In this document: piece after piece, positions 1 through 10,002 of the stretch
How positions within the stretch are numbered: position 1 is the stretch's first letter
How the letters are laid out: each line of letters opens with the position of its first letter
Assembly (NCBI RefSeq): GCF_937770335.1
Contig: NZ_CALJHY010000006.1
Span: 1-57,761 of the forward strand
Length of the DNA: 57,761 bases
Direction: 5' to 3'
Origin: an uncultured Glaciecola sp.
GTDB lineage: Bacteria > Pseudomonadota > Gammaproteobacteria > Enterobacterales > Alteromonadaceae
Made by a program: the position numbers and the translations under genes
Notes under the pieces: generated by a model
The model's input: the letters and a program-made list of their open reading frames with translations, nothing else
Told to the model about the DNA's origin: nothing
The model's database searches: none

Positions 1-286
1 TGTCAACTAATTTTATTAACTTTCTTTCAAATTAATCTTCTTAGCAAACTTACATTTAGAATAGACATATACGCTACAAATAAATGTAAACTTTCTTAAC
101 ATTGTGCTGCCGTACCAGCCCTGCGAACGACGTTATCTTGAAAGCGACGCGCATTGTAGCTATTTATACGATTAGGTCAATAGAAATACTTAAAATAGTT
201 GTAATAATTTTCAGTTAAGCGTATTTTAACATTCCTGTTACAAACTCTTGTTGTACCGATAAGATTTAACCGGAAGAGGAAAACCC

Positions 287-1084
287 ATGAAACTTTCAGT
301 ACTAGCGCTTAGTGTGTTAATGATAAGCAGTGGAAGCGCCATTGCCCAAATAGAAGACACTATTGAACTAGACAAAACCTCTATGCAATCCAGTCATTTT
401 CTTAAGCAACAAGTACGCAGTAGTAATTCAGTTGGCAGGGCAATAAGAACTGTTTTAGCTCGCTACCCAGAAAATACCCCTGAATTAGTTGAAATAGCAT
501 TAGATGCTTACCCAGACAAGTACCGTGAAATTGTATCTGCGGCTGTTTCTTCACAGCCTGCATACGTTGACGATATCCTAGAGCTTGCGATTGAAAGAGA
601 TTTTGCGCCTGCAACAGAACTCGTAACGTTAGCTATTAATGCTGAACCAAGCTATGCCGAATATGCTACCGAGGCTGCTTGTAAGTTCTCTCCGGAGCAA
701 TTTAACGAAATTGTTAAAACGGCTGTAACCATGGAGCCGGACTCCGCGGACCAAATAGCAAAGCGACTAGCAAAGATATACCCAAATAAAACGTTGGAAG
801 TTCTAGTAACCACTATTCAAGAAGTTCCCTTGGTTGGAAAGTACGTTATTGAAGCATTACTAGCCCTATTTCCGGTTGATTCCTCAGAATCTGAATCAAT
901 GATAATAATATCGGTCGAGCAATTAGCCCAACATCCAGAAGCACTAGAGCGCTTAGTAGAATTAGCCGAACGCCGTGGTATTGAACAATACTTAATTAGT
1001 GCGAGTGCAATGAGAGGCGGTTTAACTAACGCTCAGGCGAAGTTATACGTGGATAGACACTACCTAAACGAACCTATTGATTAA
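287..1084 (+). CDS. Secreted alpha-helical repeat protein, unknown function
   Basis: A 265-residue protein of no family I recognise. It opens with a clear signal peptide ending near SGSAIAQ (residues 15-21), so it is probably periplasmic. Residues about 50-200 consist of short amphipathic helices of roughly 17-18 residues, each starting near a YP, QP or EP turn (RYPENTPELVEIALDAYP, then SSQPAYVDDILELAI, NAEPSYAEYATEA and MEPDSADQIAKRLAKIYP). This is a degenerate helical-repeat (solenoid-like) pattern. The start ATG has a good ribosome site (AAGAGG, 8 nt away). The gene stands alone and converges on rplQ; both share the hairpin at 1127-1154. A scaffold or binding role is only a guess from the repeats. 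Confidence 0.8.
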   Translation: MKLSVLALSVLMISSGSAIAQIEDTIELDKTSMQSSHFLKQQVRSSNSVGRAIRTVLARYPENTPELVEIALDAYPDKYREIVSAAVSSQPAYVDDILELAIERDFAPATELVTLAINAEPSYAEYATEAACKFSPEQFNEIVKTAVTMEPDSADQIAKRLAKIYPNKTLEVLVTTIQEVPLVGKYVIEALLALFPVDSSESESMIIISVEQLAQHPEALERLVELAERRGIEQYLISASAMRGGLTNAQAKLYVDRHYLNEPID

Positions 1085-1126
1085 TCGCTGTTAAATAACC
1101 AATAAATTTACAAGTTCATATGACAC

Positions 1127-1154
1127 AAAAAACCCGGCAAAAGCCGGGTTTTTT
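1127..1154. terminator. Bidirectional Rho-independent terminator
   Basis: A 12-bp stem AAAAAACCCGGC pairs with GCCGGGTTTTTT around an AAAA loop. It has a U tract in either direction and sits exactly between the convergent 287-1084 gene and rplQ, so it can terminate both. Confidence 0.93.
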
Positions 1155-1183
1155 AATTTCACTCTCTAAGAAGAGACTGACTA

Positions 1184-1582
1184 TTACTCCGCTATTTCAA
1201 CTACTTCTTCAGCAGTTTCAACAACAGGACGGTCAACTAATTCAACGTAAGCCATTGGAGCTTTGTCACCTGTACGGAAACCACACTTCAATATACGACT
1301 ATAACCACCTGGACGCGCTACATAACGCGGACCAAGTTCGTTAAACAATTTACCTACCACTTCTTTATCACCCGTTCTTGCAAAAGCAAGACGACGATTA
1401 GCAACACTATCTTGCTTTGCTAATGTGATTAGCGGCTCAATTACTCGACGTAGTTCTTTCGCTTTAGGCAACGTAGTCTTAATAACTTCGTGCTTTACCA
1501 AAGAACCCGCCATGTTTTTAAACATTGCTTGTCTGTGGCTACTATTGCGATTTAACTGTCTACCACTCTTGCGATGGCGCAT
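1184..1582 (-). CDS. rplQ: 50S ribosomal protein L17
   Basis: L17 (132 residues), the last gene of the alpha operon, directly downstream of rpoA (41 nt gap). The N-terminus [20 protein letters not shown] and the following block [19 protein letters not shown] are typical of L17. The acidic C-terminal tail after about residue 118 ([13 protein letters not shown]) is the variable extension seen in gammaproteobacteria. L17 assembles into the 50S subunit near the exit tunnel. Transcription should end at the hairpin just downstream. Confidence 0.98.
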   Translation of the reverse strand: MRHRKSGRQLNRNSSHRQAMFKNMAGSLVKHEVIKTTLPKAKELRRVIEPLITLAKQDSVANRRLAFARTGDKEVVGKLFNELGPRYVARPGGYSRILKCGFRTGDKAPMAYVELVDRPVVETAEEVVEIAE

Positions 1583-1623
1583 AGCTATATCCTTTTTTAC
1601 AAATCAGTTTATCTAAAATCTGA

Positions 1624-2610
1624 TTAATCTTTTTCAGCGATTGATTCTGGAGGCCAGTTTTCTAGGCGCATACCTAGTGACAGACCACGAGAAGCAAGTA
1701 CATCTTTAATTTCTGTAAGCGACTTCTTACCTAAGTTAGGCGTTTTAAGAAGTTCAACTTCAGTACGCTGTACCAGGTCACCAATATATTGGATAGCCTC
1801 CGCTTTCAAACAGTTAGCAGAACGAACCGTTAACTCTAGATCATCAACTGGACGAAGTAGAATTGGATCGAATTCTGGCTTTTCTTCTTTTTCAACAGGC
1901 TCTGAGATGTCACGTAACTCTACGAACGCATCTAATTGCTCAGCTAAAATAGTAGCAGCACGACGAATCGCCTCTTCTGGGTCTAATGTACCGTTAGTTT
2001 CCATATCGATAATTAGCTTGTCTAAGTCAGTGCGTTGTTCAACACGGGCTGACTCTACAGAATATGCAATACGTTCTACTGGGCTGAATGAAGCATCAAC
2101 TAATAAACGACCAATAGGACGATCATCATCTTCAGAGGAACGACGAGTTGAAGCTGGAACATAACCTCGGCCCATTTCTACTTTGATGCGCATGCTAAAC
2201 TCAGCTTCGCCAGTCAAAGTACAAATAACGTGCTCTGGATTTACGATCTCAACGTCACCATCGTGCTGGATATCACCTGCAACAACTACACCTGCACCAG
2301 ATTTAACTAATGTCAGAGTTGCCTCGGTTTTACCTTCAAGACGAACTGCTAGTCCTTTAAGGTTTAGCAAAACTTCAATTACGTCTTCTTGAACACCTTC
2401 TTTAGTGCTGTACTCATGTAATACACCATCGATTTCAACTTCAGTCACTGCACAACCTGGCATAGACGAAAGTAAAATACGGCGAAGTGCATTACCAAGA
2501 GTATGGCCAAAGCCTCGCTCTAAAGGCTCTAGTGTTACTTTTGCACGAGTAGGTGAAACATTTTCAATTTCAACTAGTCTTGGCTTTAGGAATTCGGTCA
2601 CTGAACCCAC
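1624..2610 (-). CDS. rpoA: DNA-directed RNA polymerase subunit alpha
   Basis: RNA polymerase alpha (328 residues, usual length about 329). The N-terminal dimerisation domain begins [11 protein letters not shown] and contains [19 protein letters not shown]. The C-terminal domain that binds UP elements and activators starts near residue 250 and ends with [20 protein letters not shown]. The start codon is GTG, seven bases after AAGAGG; most relatives start ATG-Gln-Gly-Ser, so an ATT one codon upstream is a less likely alternative. Located between rpsD and rplQ as in the E. coli alpha operon. Confidence 0.98.
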   Translation of the reverse strand: MGSVTEFLKPRLVEIENVSPTRAKVTLEPLERGFGHTLGNALRRILLSSMPGCAVTEVEIDGVLHEYSTKEGVQEDVIEVLLNLKGLAVRLEGKTEATLTLVKSGAGVVVAGDIQHDGDVEIVNPEHVICTLTGEAEFSMRIKVEMGRGYVPASTRRSSEDDDRPIGRLLVDASFSPVERIAYSVESARVEQRTDLDKLIIDMETNGTLDPEEAIRRAATILAEQLDAFVELRDISEPVEKEEKPEFDPILLRPVDDLELTVRSANCLKAEAIQYIGDLVQRTEVELLKTPNLGKKSLTEIKDVLASRGLSLGMRLENWPPESIAEKD

Positions 2611-2633
2611 AATGTATCCTCTTTAGTTAATCT

Positions 2634-3254
2634 TTACTTAGAGTAAAGTTCGACAATCAACTGTTCGTTAATGTCCGCAGACAAATCCGTTCTTTCTGGA
2701 ACGCGTTTAAAAACACCTTCCATCTTCGTATTGTCAACTTCCAACCAAGTTGGTTTCTCGCGTTGGTCTGCTAATTCTAGTGCAGAAACAATACGGGCCT
2801 GTTTTTTCGCTTTTTCGCGAACAGCAACCATGTCTTCAGCTTTTACATTGAATGATGGAATGTTCACTACTTTGCCATTAACTACGACAGCTTTGTGGCT
2901 GACTAGTTGGCGGGCTTCAGCACGTGTGCTTGCAAAACCCATGCGATATACAACGTTATCTAGACGCTGTTCAAGAAGTTGCAACAAGTTTTCACCTGTG
3001 TTGCCTTTAAGGCGTGCTGCTTCTTTATAATAGTTTCTAAACTGTTTTTCTAATACGCCATACATGCGACGTACTTTTTGCTTTTCACGCAATTGAACAC
3101 CGTAATCAGACAAACGACCGCGACGGGCGCCGTGCTGACCAGGAGGAGTGTCGATTTTACACTTACTTTCAATTGCTCTTACGCCGCTTTTAAGGAACAA
3201 ATCTGTTCCTTCACGACGACTTAGTTTGAGTTTTGGACCCAAATATCTAGCCAT
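2634..3254 (-). CDS. rpsD: 30S ribosomal protein S4
   Basis: S4 (206 residues), primary 16S rRNA binder and, in E. coli, the autogenous repressor of the alpha operon. N-terminus [20 protein letters not shown]; the S4 RNA-binding fold lies around residues 95-160 ([20 protein letters not shown], then [21 protein letters not shown]). No CxxC zinc motif is seen, consistent with the zinc-free form. It lies between rpsK and rpoA. The candidate S4 target is the leader upstream of rpsM at about 4022-4110. Confidence 0.98.
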   Translation of the reverse strand: MARYLGPKLKLSRREGTDLFLKSGVRAIESKCKIDTPPGQHGARRGRLSDYGVQLREKQKVRRMYGVLEKQFRNYYKEAARLKGNTGENLLQLLEQRLDNVVYRMGFASTRAEARQLVSHKAVVVNGKVVNIPSFNVKAEDMVAVREKAKKQARIVSALELADQREKPTWLEVDNTKMEGVFKRVPERTDLSADINEQLIVELYSK

Positions 3255-3278
3255 GTTCTTTCTCCAACTGTCCGTCGA

Positions 3279-3668
3279 TTAAACGCGACGTTTTTTCGGT
3301 GGACGACAACCGTTGTGAGGTATAGGCGTCACATCGGTAATATTTGTGATCTTGTAACCAGCGCCATTTAATGCACGGATTGCAGATTCACGACCTGGAC
3401 CTGGGCCCTTAACGAACACTTCAATGTTCTTTAAGCCGTATTCCTGAGCAGCAATTCCAGCTCTTTCAGCAGCAACCTGTGCAGCGAAAGGAGTTGACTT
3501 GCGTGAACCACGGAAACCAGATCCACCAGAAGTTGCCCATGATAGAGCATTACCCTGACGATCAGTGATTGTCACAATTGTATTGTTGAAAGAAGCATGG
3601 ATATGAGCCATACCATCTGCAACTTGACGTTTTACGCGCTTGCGGGCGCGAGTAGGAGCTTTAGCCAT
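3279..3668 (-). CDS. rpsK: 30S ribosomal protein S11
   Basis: S11 (129 residues), part of the 30S platform. Diagnostic blocks are [39 protein letters not shown] and the C-terminal [13 protein letters not shown]. It starts 12 nt after the rpsM stop, in the same transcript. Confidence 0.98.
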   Translation of the reverse strand: MAKAPTRARKRVKRQVADGMAHIHASFNNTIVTITDRQGNALSWATSGGSGFRGSRKSTPFAAQVAAERAGIAAQEYGLKNIEVFVKGPGPGRESAIRALNGAGYKITNITDVTPIPHNGCRPPKKRRV

Positions 3669-3680
3669 TGTAACCCTCGC

Positions 3681-4037
3681 TTACTTTTTAATAGGTTTGC
3701 GAGGACCTTTACGGGTACGCGCGTTAGTTTTAGTGCGCTGACCACGTAGAGGTAAGCTACGACGGTGGCGAATACCACGGAAGCAACCTAGGTCCATCAA
3801 ACGTTTAATGCTCATTGATACTTCACGGCGAAGGTCACCCTCAACTGTAAATTTAGCAACTTCTTCACGAAGTTTATCAATGGTCGTTTCATCAAGATCT
3901 TTCATCTTGGTTGATTCTGATACACCTGCACCAACACAAATAGCTTTCGCTCGTGTTGCGCCTATACCGAAAATTGCTTGGATAGCAATTACAGCATGTT
4001 TGTGATCAGGAATGTTAATGCCAGCGATACGGGCCAT
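3681..4037 (-). CDS. rpsM: 30S ribosomal protein S13
   Basis: S13 (118 residues from the chosen start), contacting the 16S head and L5. [14 protein letters not shown] at the N-terminus and the basic tail [22 protein letters not shown] region are typical (the latter only partly quoted). A longer frame from a GTG at 4046 exists, but the GAGGAG ribosome site sits right against that codon and eight bases before the ATG at 4037, so the ATG is preferred. It is the first gene of the alpha segment; its leader carries the likely S4 target. Confidence 0.97.
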   Translation of the reverse strand: MARIAGINIPDHKHAVIAIQAIFGIGATRAKAICVGAGVSESTKMKDLDETTIDKLREEVAKFTVEGDLRREVSMSIKRLMDLGCFRGIRHRRSLPLRGQRTKTNARTRKGPRKPIKK

Positions 4038-4110
4038 TAACAGCACTCCTCTAATTTAGTGTTACTAGCCTAAAAAGCCCGATAGGATACTTACCCAGTA
4101 ACAAAAATGC
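4022..4110 (-). promoter_or_regulatory. Alpha-operon leader (S4 autoregulation site)
   Basis: On the minus strand the 75 nt before rpsM read GGGTAAGTATCC, then TATCGGGCTTTTTAGGC, then AGAGGAGTGCTGTTA-ATG. From memory this closely matches the E. coli alpha-operon leader, where GUAUCCU, ACGGGCUUUUCAGC and AGUAGGAGUGCAU form the S4-binding pseudoknot around the rpsM ribosome site. The family assignment is from recall and should be confirmed with the alpha-RBS covariance model. Confidence 0.72.
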
Positions 4111-4128
4111 AAATAAAGGTTTTAAGGC

Positions 4129-4152
4129 TCGGGCGCTAGTACAGCAGCCCGA
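4129..4152 (-). terminator. Hairpin between rpmJ and rpsM (attenuator-like)
   Basis: On the minus strand TCGGGC and GCCCGA enclose a second short stem (GCT/AGC) with a GTACT loop. The hairpin lies between the spc and alpha segments. No tight U run follows (CCTTTATTTGC comes about 10 nt later), so partial termination or mRNA processing is more likely than full termination. Confidence 0.45.
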
Positions 4153-4194
4153 TATTAAAAACCATGTTTATACTCTAATTTATAAGAGCTTGGA

Positions 4195-4308
4195 TTAACC
4201 TTGCCTTTGCTTATGCTTAGGCTCTACACAGATCACTCTAACAACGCCGTTACGTTTTATGACCTTGCAGTTACGGCAAATCCGCTTAACGGATGCACGA
4301 ACTTTCAT
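4195..4308 (-). CDS. rpmJ: 50S ribosomal protein L36
   Basis: L36, 37 residues, found by reading the secY-rpsM gap. It starts [18 protein letters not shown] and ends EPKHKQRQG. The four zinc ligands of the zinc-type (C+) form are present: Cys11, Cys14, Cys27 and His32. It sits between secY (45 nt gap) and rpsM as in E. coli. L36 helps organise 23S rRNA in the 50S subunit. Confidence 0.96.
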   Translation of the reverse strand: MKVRASVKRICRNCKVIKRNGVVRVICVEPKHKQRQG

Positions 4309-4353
4309 CACATCACTCCGTAAATAGCTAACTTAAAAAGCTAGGCACAATGC

Positions 4354-5664
4354 CTAACCTTTAAGATTCGCTTTCTTAAGAACATCCCCATATTGATGTG
4401 ACATCAAATGGGTCTGCACCTGAGCCATAAAGTCCATTACCACTACACATATTATGAGTAGTGATGTACCACCAAAGTAAAACGGAACGTTAAACCATAG
4501 TAGTAAGAACTCGGGCACCAAACAAACAAAGGTAATATAGAGAGCACCGGCTAATGTTAAACGAGTCATCACCTTATCGATATATCGAGAGGTTTGCTCA
4601 CCTGGACGAATGCCAGGAACAAAAGCACCAGATTTCTTTAGATTATCAGCTGTTTCGCGAGGATTAAAAACCAATGCCGTATAAAAGAAGCAAAAGAAAA
4701 TAATCGTTCCAGCATATAGCATAACGTATAAAGGCTGACCCGGAGACAGTGCAAGAGATACATCAGTCAAGAAAGAGAATGTCTCATTCTGACCAACCAT
4801 ACCAGCAAGCGTCCCTGGGAAAAGGATAATGCTTGACGCGAAGATGGGTGGAATAACACCCGCCATATTCACCTTTAAGGGTAAATGTGAACTTTGCGCA
4901 GCAAAAACCTTGCGACCTTGTTGGCGTTTTGCGTAGTTTACAACAATGCGACGTTGCGCACGTTCTACGAAAACAACCAAGTATGTCAACGCTACAATAA
5001 TGGCACCGATAACAAGCAAGAATAGGAGATTAATTTCACCTAATCTTGCTTGTTCAGCAGTTTGACCAATCGCTGTTGGTAAACCCGCCACGATACCAGC
5101 GAAAATGAGTATCGAGATACCATTTCCGATGCCGCGTTCTGTAATTTGTTCACCTAACCACATTAAAAACATGGTGCCGGTAACCAAACTCACGATAGCT
5201 GTAAAATAGAAACCAATGCCAGGGTTTACTACTAAACCTTGCACCAAATTTGGCAGACCAGTAGCAATACCGACAGACTGAAAAATAGCTAATATCAAAG
5301 TAAGATACCTTGTGTATTGACTAATTTTCCGTTTACCTGCTTCACCTTCTTTTTTCAGCTCCATCAATGGAGGGTACATATGCGAAAGCAATTGCACAAT
5401 AATAGAAGCTGTAATGTAAGGCATAATCCCTAACGCTAGTACTGAAGCACGCTCAAGAGCACCACCAGAGAACATGTTCATCATCTCTACAATAGTGCCT
5501 TTCTGTTGTTCAAATAATTGAGCCAACACGTTGCCATCAATACCAGGGATAGGCACATAAGAACCCAGCCTAAACACGATGATTGCTCCAAGAACAAACA
5601 GCAAGCGAGATTTAAGTTCGCTTAGTCCGCCTTTTGCTCCTGAATCTTGTCCTGGTTTTGCCAT
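4354..5664 (-). CDS. secY: Protein translocase subunit SecY
   Basis: SecY (436 residues), the channel of the SecYEG inner-membrane translocon, with ten predicted membrane helices. Helix 2/plug region: [20 protein letters not shown]. Cytoplasmic loops include [19 protein letters not shown] (about residues 105-123) and the [13 protein letters not shown] loop (about 350-362). It begins 5 nt after rplO stops, as expected for the spc operon. No oddities. Confidence 0.98.
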   Translation of the reverse strand: MAKPGQDSGAKGGLSELKSRLLFVLGAIIVFRLGSYVPIPGIDGNVLAQLFEQQKGTIVEMMNMFSGGALERASVLALGIMPYITASIIVQLLSHMYPPLMELKKEGEAGKRKISQYTRYLTLILAIFQSVGIATGLPNLVQGLVVNPGIGFYFTAIVSLVTGTMFLMWLGEQITERGIGNGISILIFAGIVAGLPTAIGQTAEQARLGEINLLFLLVIGAIIVALTYLVVFVERAQRRIVVNYAKRQQGRKVFAAQSSHLPLKVNMAGVIPPIFASSIILFPGTLAGMVGQNETFSFLTDVSLALSPGQPLYVMLYAGTIIFFCFFYTALVFNPRETADNLKKSGAFVPGIRPGEQTSRYIDKVMTRLTLAGALYITFVCLVPEFLLLWFNVPFYFGGTSLLIICVVVMDFMAQVQTHLMSHQYGDVLKKANLKG

Positions 5665-5669
5665 TTAGC

Positions 5670-6104
5670 TTATTCCTCTACTTTACCGCCAGCCGCGTTA
5701 ATCGCTTCGAGTGCACCTTTGCTAACTCGGATACCGCTTAAAGTAACAGAACGCTTGATTTCACCACTCTTCATAACTTTTACAAACAGGATTTCTTTTT
5801 TAATAAGACCCGCTGCTTTCAAAGTTTCAAGATTAACGATATCGCCTTCTACTTTAGCAATTTCACTGAGAGTAACTTGGTCAGTTACGAACGATTTACG
5901 TGACGTAAAACCGAATTTCGGTAAACGACGTTGAAGAGGCATTTGACCACCTTCAAAACCAGGTCTAACAGTACCGCCTGAACGAGACTTTTGACCTTTA
6001 TGACCGCGACCACCTGTCTTGCCTAAGCCAGAACCGATACCGCGACCTGCGCGCTTACTTGCTTTATTTGCTCCTTCGGCAGGAGCGAGAGTATTAAGTC
6101 TCAT
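5670..6104 (-). CDS. rplO: 50S ribosomal protein L15
   Basis: L15 (144 residues). The glycine/arginine-rich N-terminal extension ([20 protein letters not shown], about residues 21-40) and the [18 protein letters not shown] block are diagnostic. It binds 23S rRNA in late 50S assembly. Three bases separate it from rpmD. Confidence 0.98.
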   Translation of the reverse strand: MRLNTLAPAEGANKASKRAGRGIGSGLGKTGGRGHKGQKSRSGGTVRPGFEGGQMPLQRRLPKFGFTSRKSFVTDQVTLSEIAKVEGDIVNLETLKAAGLIKKEILFVKVMKSGEIKRSVTLSGIRVSKGALEAINAAGGKVEE

Positions 6105-6107
6105 AAA

Positions 6108-6290
6108 TTACTCCTCTACTATCTCAACCATGTATTGAACACGGTTGATCATGCCACGAACTGACGGAGTATCTTCCAACTCACGTACTTGTCCGATTTT
6201 ACGTAATCCTAAACCAACTAACGTTGCTTTATGCTTAGGAAGACGCCCGATTGAGCTTTTAGTTTGCTTTATTTTAATCATCTTAGACAT
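6108..6290 (-). CDS. rpmD: 50S ribosomal protein L30
   Basis: L30, 60 residues, the short bacterial form. [19 protein letters not shown] and the [20 protein letters not shown] segment are typical. Located between rpsE and rplO with gaps under 10 nt. Confidence 0.97.
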   Translation of the reverse strand: MSKMIKIKQTKSSIGRLPKHKATLVGLGLRKIGQVRELEDTPSVRGMINRVQYMVEIVEE

Positions 6291-6296
6291 GTTCGA

Positions 6297-6800
6297 TTAC
6301 CCCAAAATATCTTTGACTGACAAACCACGTTTTGCAGCAATCTTCTCTGGTGAATTCATTTCCACTAGAGCATTGACTGTTGCACGTACAACGTTTATTG
6401 GGTTTGTAGAACCGTAGCATTTTGAAAGCACGTTCTGAACACCAGCTACTTCAAGTACTGCACGCATCGCACCACCGGCAATAATACCGGTACCTTCAGA
6501 TGCAGGCTGCATGTAAACTTTAGAGCCAGAATGACGACCTTTAATTGGATGCTGTAATGTATTGCCGTTCAGATCGACGTCAACTAAGTTGCGACGAGCC
6601 TTTTCCATTGCTTTTTGGATTGCAGCAGGTACTTCACGTGCCTTACCATAACCAAAACCAACACGACCATTGCCATCACCAACCACTGTCAAAGCTGTAA
6701 AACTAAAGATGCGACCACCTTTAACAACTTTTGATACACGGTTAACGGCGATTAGCTTTTCTAACAGATCACCCTGTTGTTGAACTTCTTGCTTAGCCAT
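6297..6800 (-). CDS. rpsE: 30S ribosomal protein S5
   Basis: S5 (167 residues), involved in decoding fidelity. N-terminal double-stranded RNA-binding-like domain with [20 protein letters not shown] and [20 protein letters not shown], followed by the C-terminal domain ending [13 protein letters not shown]. Standard spc position between rplR and rpmD. Confidence 0.98.
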   Translation of the reverse strand: MAKQEVQQQGDLLEKLIAVNRVSKVVKGGRIFSFTALTVVGDGNGRVGFGYGKAREVPAAIQKAMEKARRNLVDVDLNGNTLQHPIKGRHSGSKVYMQPASEGTGIIAGGAMRAVLEVAGVQNVLSKCYGSTNPINVVRATVNALVEMNSPEKIAAKRGLSVKDILG

Positions 6801-6809
6801 TTTAAACTC

Positions 6810-7163
6810 CTAGAACTGAAGGCCCGCTTCACGAGCGGCATCAGCCAGTGCTTTCACACGACCATGATATTTAAATCCACTTCTATCGAAGGCGACTTTC
6901 TTTATGCCTTTTTCGATAGCACGTTCTGCGATCGCTTTACCAATTGCCGCTGCTGCCTCTGCGTTGCCTGTAGATTTTAAAGAACCCTGAAGTTCTTTTT
7001 CTACAGTAGAAGCTGCTGCCAATACTTCAGAACCGCTTGGAGCGATTAACTGAGCATAGATGTGGCGAGGTGTGCGGTTAATAACCAAGCGATGTGCACC
7101 TAACTCACTAATTTTCTTACGGGCGCGAGTAGCGCGACGTAAGCGAGCTGATTTCTTATCCAT
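6810..7163 (-). CDS. rplR: 50S ribosomal protein L18
   Basis: L18 (117 residues), a 5S rRNA-binding protein. [18 protein letters not shown] at the N-terminus and [20 protein letters not shown] near the C-terminus are the family blocks. It follows rplF by 12 nt. Confidence 0.98.
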   Translation of the reverse strand: MDKKSARLRRATRARKKISELGAHRLVINRTPRHIYAQLIAPSGSEVLAAASTVEKELQGSLKSTGNAEAAAAIGKAIAERAIEKGIKKVAFDRSGFKYHGRVKALADAAREAGLQF

Positions 7164-7175
7164 CGTATTACCTAC

Positions 7176-7709
7176 CTACTTTTTCTTAGCTTCTTTACGA
7201 CGCACAGTTTCATCTGCGTAACGAACACCCTTGCCTTTATAAGGCTCTGGTGGACGGTATGCGCGGATATTCGCTGCAACCTGACCTACAACCTGCTTAT
7301 CAATGCCTTTAACAATGATTTCAGTTTGTGTAGGGGTTTCTACGGTAATGCCTTCAGGCATTTCGTAGCCGACAGGGTGTGAAAAGCCCAACGTAAGGTT
7401 TAGTTTGCTACCTTGTGCATTTGCACGGTAACCAACACCATTAAGTTCGAGTTTCTTTTCAAAACCATCGGTAACACCAACAATCATCTGTTCTAATAAT
7501 GCGCGAGCAGTACCAGCTTGAGCCCAGTGGTTAGCAAACGCTTCACGAGGAAGTGCTTTCAACTGATTCTCTACTTGGACTACTTCAACTGCCTTATTAA
7601 AGAGGCGAGTCAATGTACCTTTACTTCCTTTAACTGTGACTTCTTGGCCAGCGATACTAATTTCTACGCCAGCTCGGATGTCTACAGGTGCTTTTGCTAT
7701 ACGTGACAT
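7176..7709 (-). CDS. rplF: 50S ribosomal protein L6
   Basis: L6 (177 residues), near the GTPase-associated region of the 50S subunit. Begins [20 protein letters not shown] and ends [15 protein letters not shown] with a basic tail. Two tandem L6 folds are implied by the length. Between rpsH and rplR. Confidence 0.98.
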   Translation of the reverse strand: MSRIAKAPVDIRAGVEISIAGQEVTVKGSKGTLTRLFNKAVEVVQVENQLKALPREAFANHWAQAGTARALLEQMIVGVTDGFEKKLELNGVGYRANAQGSKLNLTLGFSHPVGYEMPEGITVETPTQTEIIVKGIDKQVVGQVAANIRAYRPPEPYKGKGVRYADETVRRKEAKKK

Positions 7710-7722
7710 AATTATTCCCCTG

Positions 7723-8115
7723 TTATGCTACATAACCGATGATCTCACCACCCATGCCCGCTTTACGCGCTGCACGGTCAGTCATCACACCTTTTGAGGT
7801 AGACACGATAGCAACCCCAAGTCCGCCCATCACTTTTGGTAACTCATCTTTTTTCTTATAGATGCGTAAACCAGGACGGCTGACTCGTTCGATTGTATCA
7901 ATTACTTTTTTACCATCGAAATACTTCAAAGTAACTTGTAATACAGGCTTTACGCCTTCAGTTACCGAAGAACCTTCGACATAACCTTCAGCTTCTAGTA
8001 CTTTTGCAATAGCAACACGTACTTTAGAAGAAGGCATAGAAACCGCAACTTTTGAAGCCATTTGGCCGTTACGAATTCGGGTAAACATATCTGCGATAGG
8101 ATCTTGCATGCTCAT
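7723..8115 (-). CDS. rpsH: 30S ribosomal protein S8
   Basis: S8 (130 residues), a 16S rRNA central-domain binder and, in E. coli, the translational repressor of the spc operon. [20 protein letters not shown] and the C-terminal [20 protein letters not shown] are diagnostic. I did not resolve an S8 target near rplE with confidence. Confidence 0.98.
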   Translation of the reverse strand: MSMQDPIADMFTRIRNGQMASKVAVSMPSSKVRVAIAKVLEAEGYVEGSSVTEGVKPVLQVTLKYFDGKKVIDTIERVSRPGLRIYKKKDELPKVMGGLGVAIVSTSKGVMTDRAARKAGMGGEIIGYVA

Positions 8116-8127
8116 AGTCTGCTCTCC

Positions 8128-8433
8128 TTACCAGCTGGCTTTTTTAAGGCCAGGGACTTCACCACGCATAGCAGCTTCACGAAGCTTTATACGGGAAAGA
8201 CCAAATTTGCGTAGGAACCCATGTGGACGGCCCGTGATACGACAACGATTATGTTGGCGCGACGGAGACGAGTCACGTGGAAGTTTTTGCAGTTTTAGAA
8301 CAGCATCCCAGCGCTCTTCTTCAGAAGAGTTTACGTCACTGATCACCGCTTTAATCGCTGAACGTTTCGTTGCATACTGTTTAACCAGCTTGGCACGTTT
8401 TACTTCACGCGCTTTCATTGATTCTTTTGCCAT
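8128..8433 (-). CDS. rpsN: 30S ribosomal protein S14
   Basis: S14 (101 residues), the long zinc-free form: no CxxC pair is present. [20 protein letters not shown] and the end [17 protein letters not shown] identify it. It sits between rplE and rpsH with 11-12 nt gaps. Confidence 0.98.
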   Translation of the reverse strand: MAKESMKAREVKRAKLVKQYATKRSAIKAVISDVNSSEEERWDAVLKLQKLPRDSSPSRQHNRCRITGRPHGFLRKFGLSRIKLREAAMRGEVPGLKKASW

Positions 8434-8444
8434 AACCCTACACC

Positions 8445-8984
8445 TTATTTTCTAAACGGGAAGCTGAACGAACTCAATAGAGCGTGCGCTTCGTCGTTAG
8501 TCTGTGCACTGGTAGTGATAGTAATATCCATACCGCGTACTTTATCCACTTTATCGAATTCGATTTCAGGGAAGATGATTTGTTCACGAACACCCATGCT
8601 ATAGTTGCCTCGACCGTCAAATGATTTCGGGTTAAGACCACGGAAGTCACGGATACGTGGAATTGTAATTGAGACTAATCTCTCAAGGAATTCCCACATA
8701 CGTTCGCCACGCAAGGTTACTTTGCAGCCAATCGGATAACCTTCACGGATTTTAAAACCCGCAACAGATTTTCTAGCGACAGTAACAATTGGTTTTTGAC
8801 CGGCAATCGCTGCCATTTCAGCTTGCGCTGATTCAAGAACTTTCTTGTCTGCTACCGCTTCACCTAAACCCATGTTTAGAGTGATTTTCTCAATCCGAGG
8901 GACTTGCATGACGCTTTTGTACCCGAACTGCTTCGCAAGTTCAGCTACTACTGTTTCTTTATAGAAATCATGCAGTTTCGCCAT
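8445..8984 (-). CDS. rplE: 50S ribosomal protein L5
   Basis: L5 (179 residues from the chosen start), 5S rRNA binder contacting S13. [20 protein letters not shown] and the [20 protein letters not shown] block are typical. The frame can be extended to an ATG at 8996, but that ATG overlaps the GGAGAG ribosome site serving the ATG at 8984, and relatives begin MAKLHD, so 8984 is chosen. Confidence 0.97.
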   Translation of the reverse strand: MAKLHDFYKETVVAELAKQFGYKSVMQVPRIEKITLNMGLGEAVADKKVLESAQAEMAAIAGQKPIVTVARKSVAGFKIREGYPIGCKVTLRGERMWEFLERLVSITIPRIRDFRGLNPKSFDGRGNYSMGVREQIIFPEIEFDKVDKVRGMDITITTSAQTNDEAHALLSSFSFPFRK

Positions 8985-8999
8985 CGTACTCTCCATTTA

Positions 9000-9314
9000 T
9001 TATACTAGGTCGCCGTTAGATTTAAAGAAACGAACTTTCTTCTCATCTTCAACACGGAAACCAACGCGATCAGCTTTACCCGTTGCTGGGTTAACTAACG
9101 CTACATTAGACACATGAATGGTTGCTTCTTTTTCAATAATACCGCCCGGCTGTTCAATCTGTGGATTGGCCTTCTGATGTTTCTTGACGATGCTAACACC
9201 TTCAACTACTAAACGGTTATCTGACGAAAGTACTTTCAAGACTTTGCCTTGCTTTCCTTTGTCTTTACCCGCTAACACGACTACTTCATCATCACGACGA
9301 ATTTTATTAGCCAT
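9000..9314 (-). CDS. rplX: 50S ribosomal protein L24
   Basis: L24 (104 residues), an assembly initiator at the tunnel exit. The KOW motif [19 protein letters not shown] lies at about residues 11-29. Standard position after rplN. Confidence 0.98.
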   Translation of the reverse strand: MANKIRRDDEVVVLAGKDKGKQGKVLKVLSSDNRLVVEGVSIVKKHQKANPQIEQPGGIIEKEATIHVSNVALVNPATGKADRVGFRVEDEKKVRFFKSNGDLV

Positions 9315-9326
9315 TATCGTGACTCC

Positions 9327-9695
9327 TTATAGTACCTCTGGGGCCAATGAGATGATCTTCATGAATGAATTTCCACGAAGCTCACGAGTGACCGGGCCAA
9401 AGATACGCGTACCAATCGGTTGCTTGTTTGCGTTAAGCAAAACAGCTGCGTTGTTATCGAAACGGATGGTTGAACCATCTGCACGACGAACGCCTTTTCT
9501 AGTACGCACCACCACTGCATTCAGAACATCACCTTTCTTTACTTTACCGCGAGGAATTGCTTCCTTGACAGTAACTTTGATGATGTCACCAATATGTGCA
9601 TAACGGCGATGCGAGCCACCAAGAACCTTAATACACTGAACCCTGCGAGCTCCCGAGTTATCGGCAACATCCAGGTTAGATTGCATTTGGATCAT
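9327..9695 (-). CDS. rplN: 50S ribosomal protein L14
   Basis: L14 (122 residues), first gene of the spc operon. [20 protein letters not shown] and the end [15 protein letters not shown] are diagnostic. In E. coli-like genomes rpsQ and the rest of the S10 operon lie directly upstream. Here the upstream neighbour is rlmB, 307 bp away, with a plausible promoter in between, so spc must be transcribed independently of S10 in this genome. Confidence 0.98.
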   Translation of the reverse strand: MIQMQSNLDVADNSGARRVQCIKVLGGSHRRYAHIGDIIKVTVKEAIPRGKVKKGDVLNAVVVRTRKGVRRADGSTIRFDNNAAVLLNANKQPIGTRIFGPVTRELRGNSFMKIISLAPEVL

Positions 9696-10002
9696 GTTTA
9701 GTGCTCCGCTGTTAAATATTATGACTCTCTCGAGCCTCTTAGCTACTATTTAGCCCTTGATTTCAAAAGAAATTTTAGAAAAAATAGACTACACCCCTAC
9801 AAAAAGGGCGCGAAACTATAACAGAAAATAAGACTGAGCGGTAGTTTAATTTGAGAATCAAGCAAGTTTATTCGTTTATTATTCAGCGCTTTCTTAGCCG
9901 CATAAATAAGTGAGCTGAGAAGGTGTATAGAAACTTTACAGTTGCAGGAGTTGGCATCCCCTGCAACAAGACATAGTCGCTCATGGCGAGCGCTATAGAA
10001 GC
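9696..10002. other. Intergenic breakpoint region rlmB / rplN
   Basis: A 307-bp gap with no gene. It contains the candidate spc promoter (9805-9822) and, just downstream of rlmB on the minus strand, a 10-bp GTTGCAGGGG/CTCCTGCAAC hairpin (9941-9967, one G-U pair) without a U run. It marks the place where both the S10-spc junction and the usual rlmB-rpsF junction are broken. Confidence 0.7.
9805..9822 (-). promoter_or_regulatory. Candidate spc promoter (extended -10, GC discriminator)
   Basis: On the minus strand TGTTATAGT forms an extended -10 element (TATAGT at 9815-9820) followed by TTCGCGCCC, a GC-rich discriminator typical of stringently controlled ribosomal promoters. No good -35 is visible at the usual spacing, which an extended -10 promoter does not strictly need. 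The implied start lies about 110 nt upstream of rplN. Confidence 0.42.

Noticed and set aside
1120..1344. Plus-strand frame over the terminator and rplQ end
   Set aside because: Antisense shadow of rplQ; starts in the terminator stem and has no ribosome site.
1907..2626. Three plus-strand frames of 69-85 codons over rpoA
   Set aside because: Antisense shadows of rpoA, low-complexity Ser/Thr/Arg composition.
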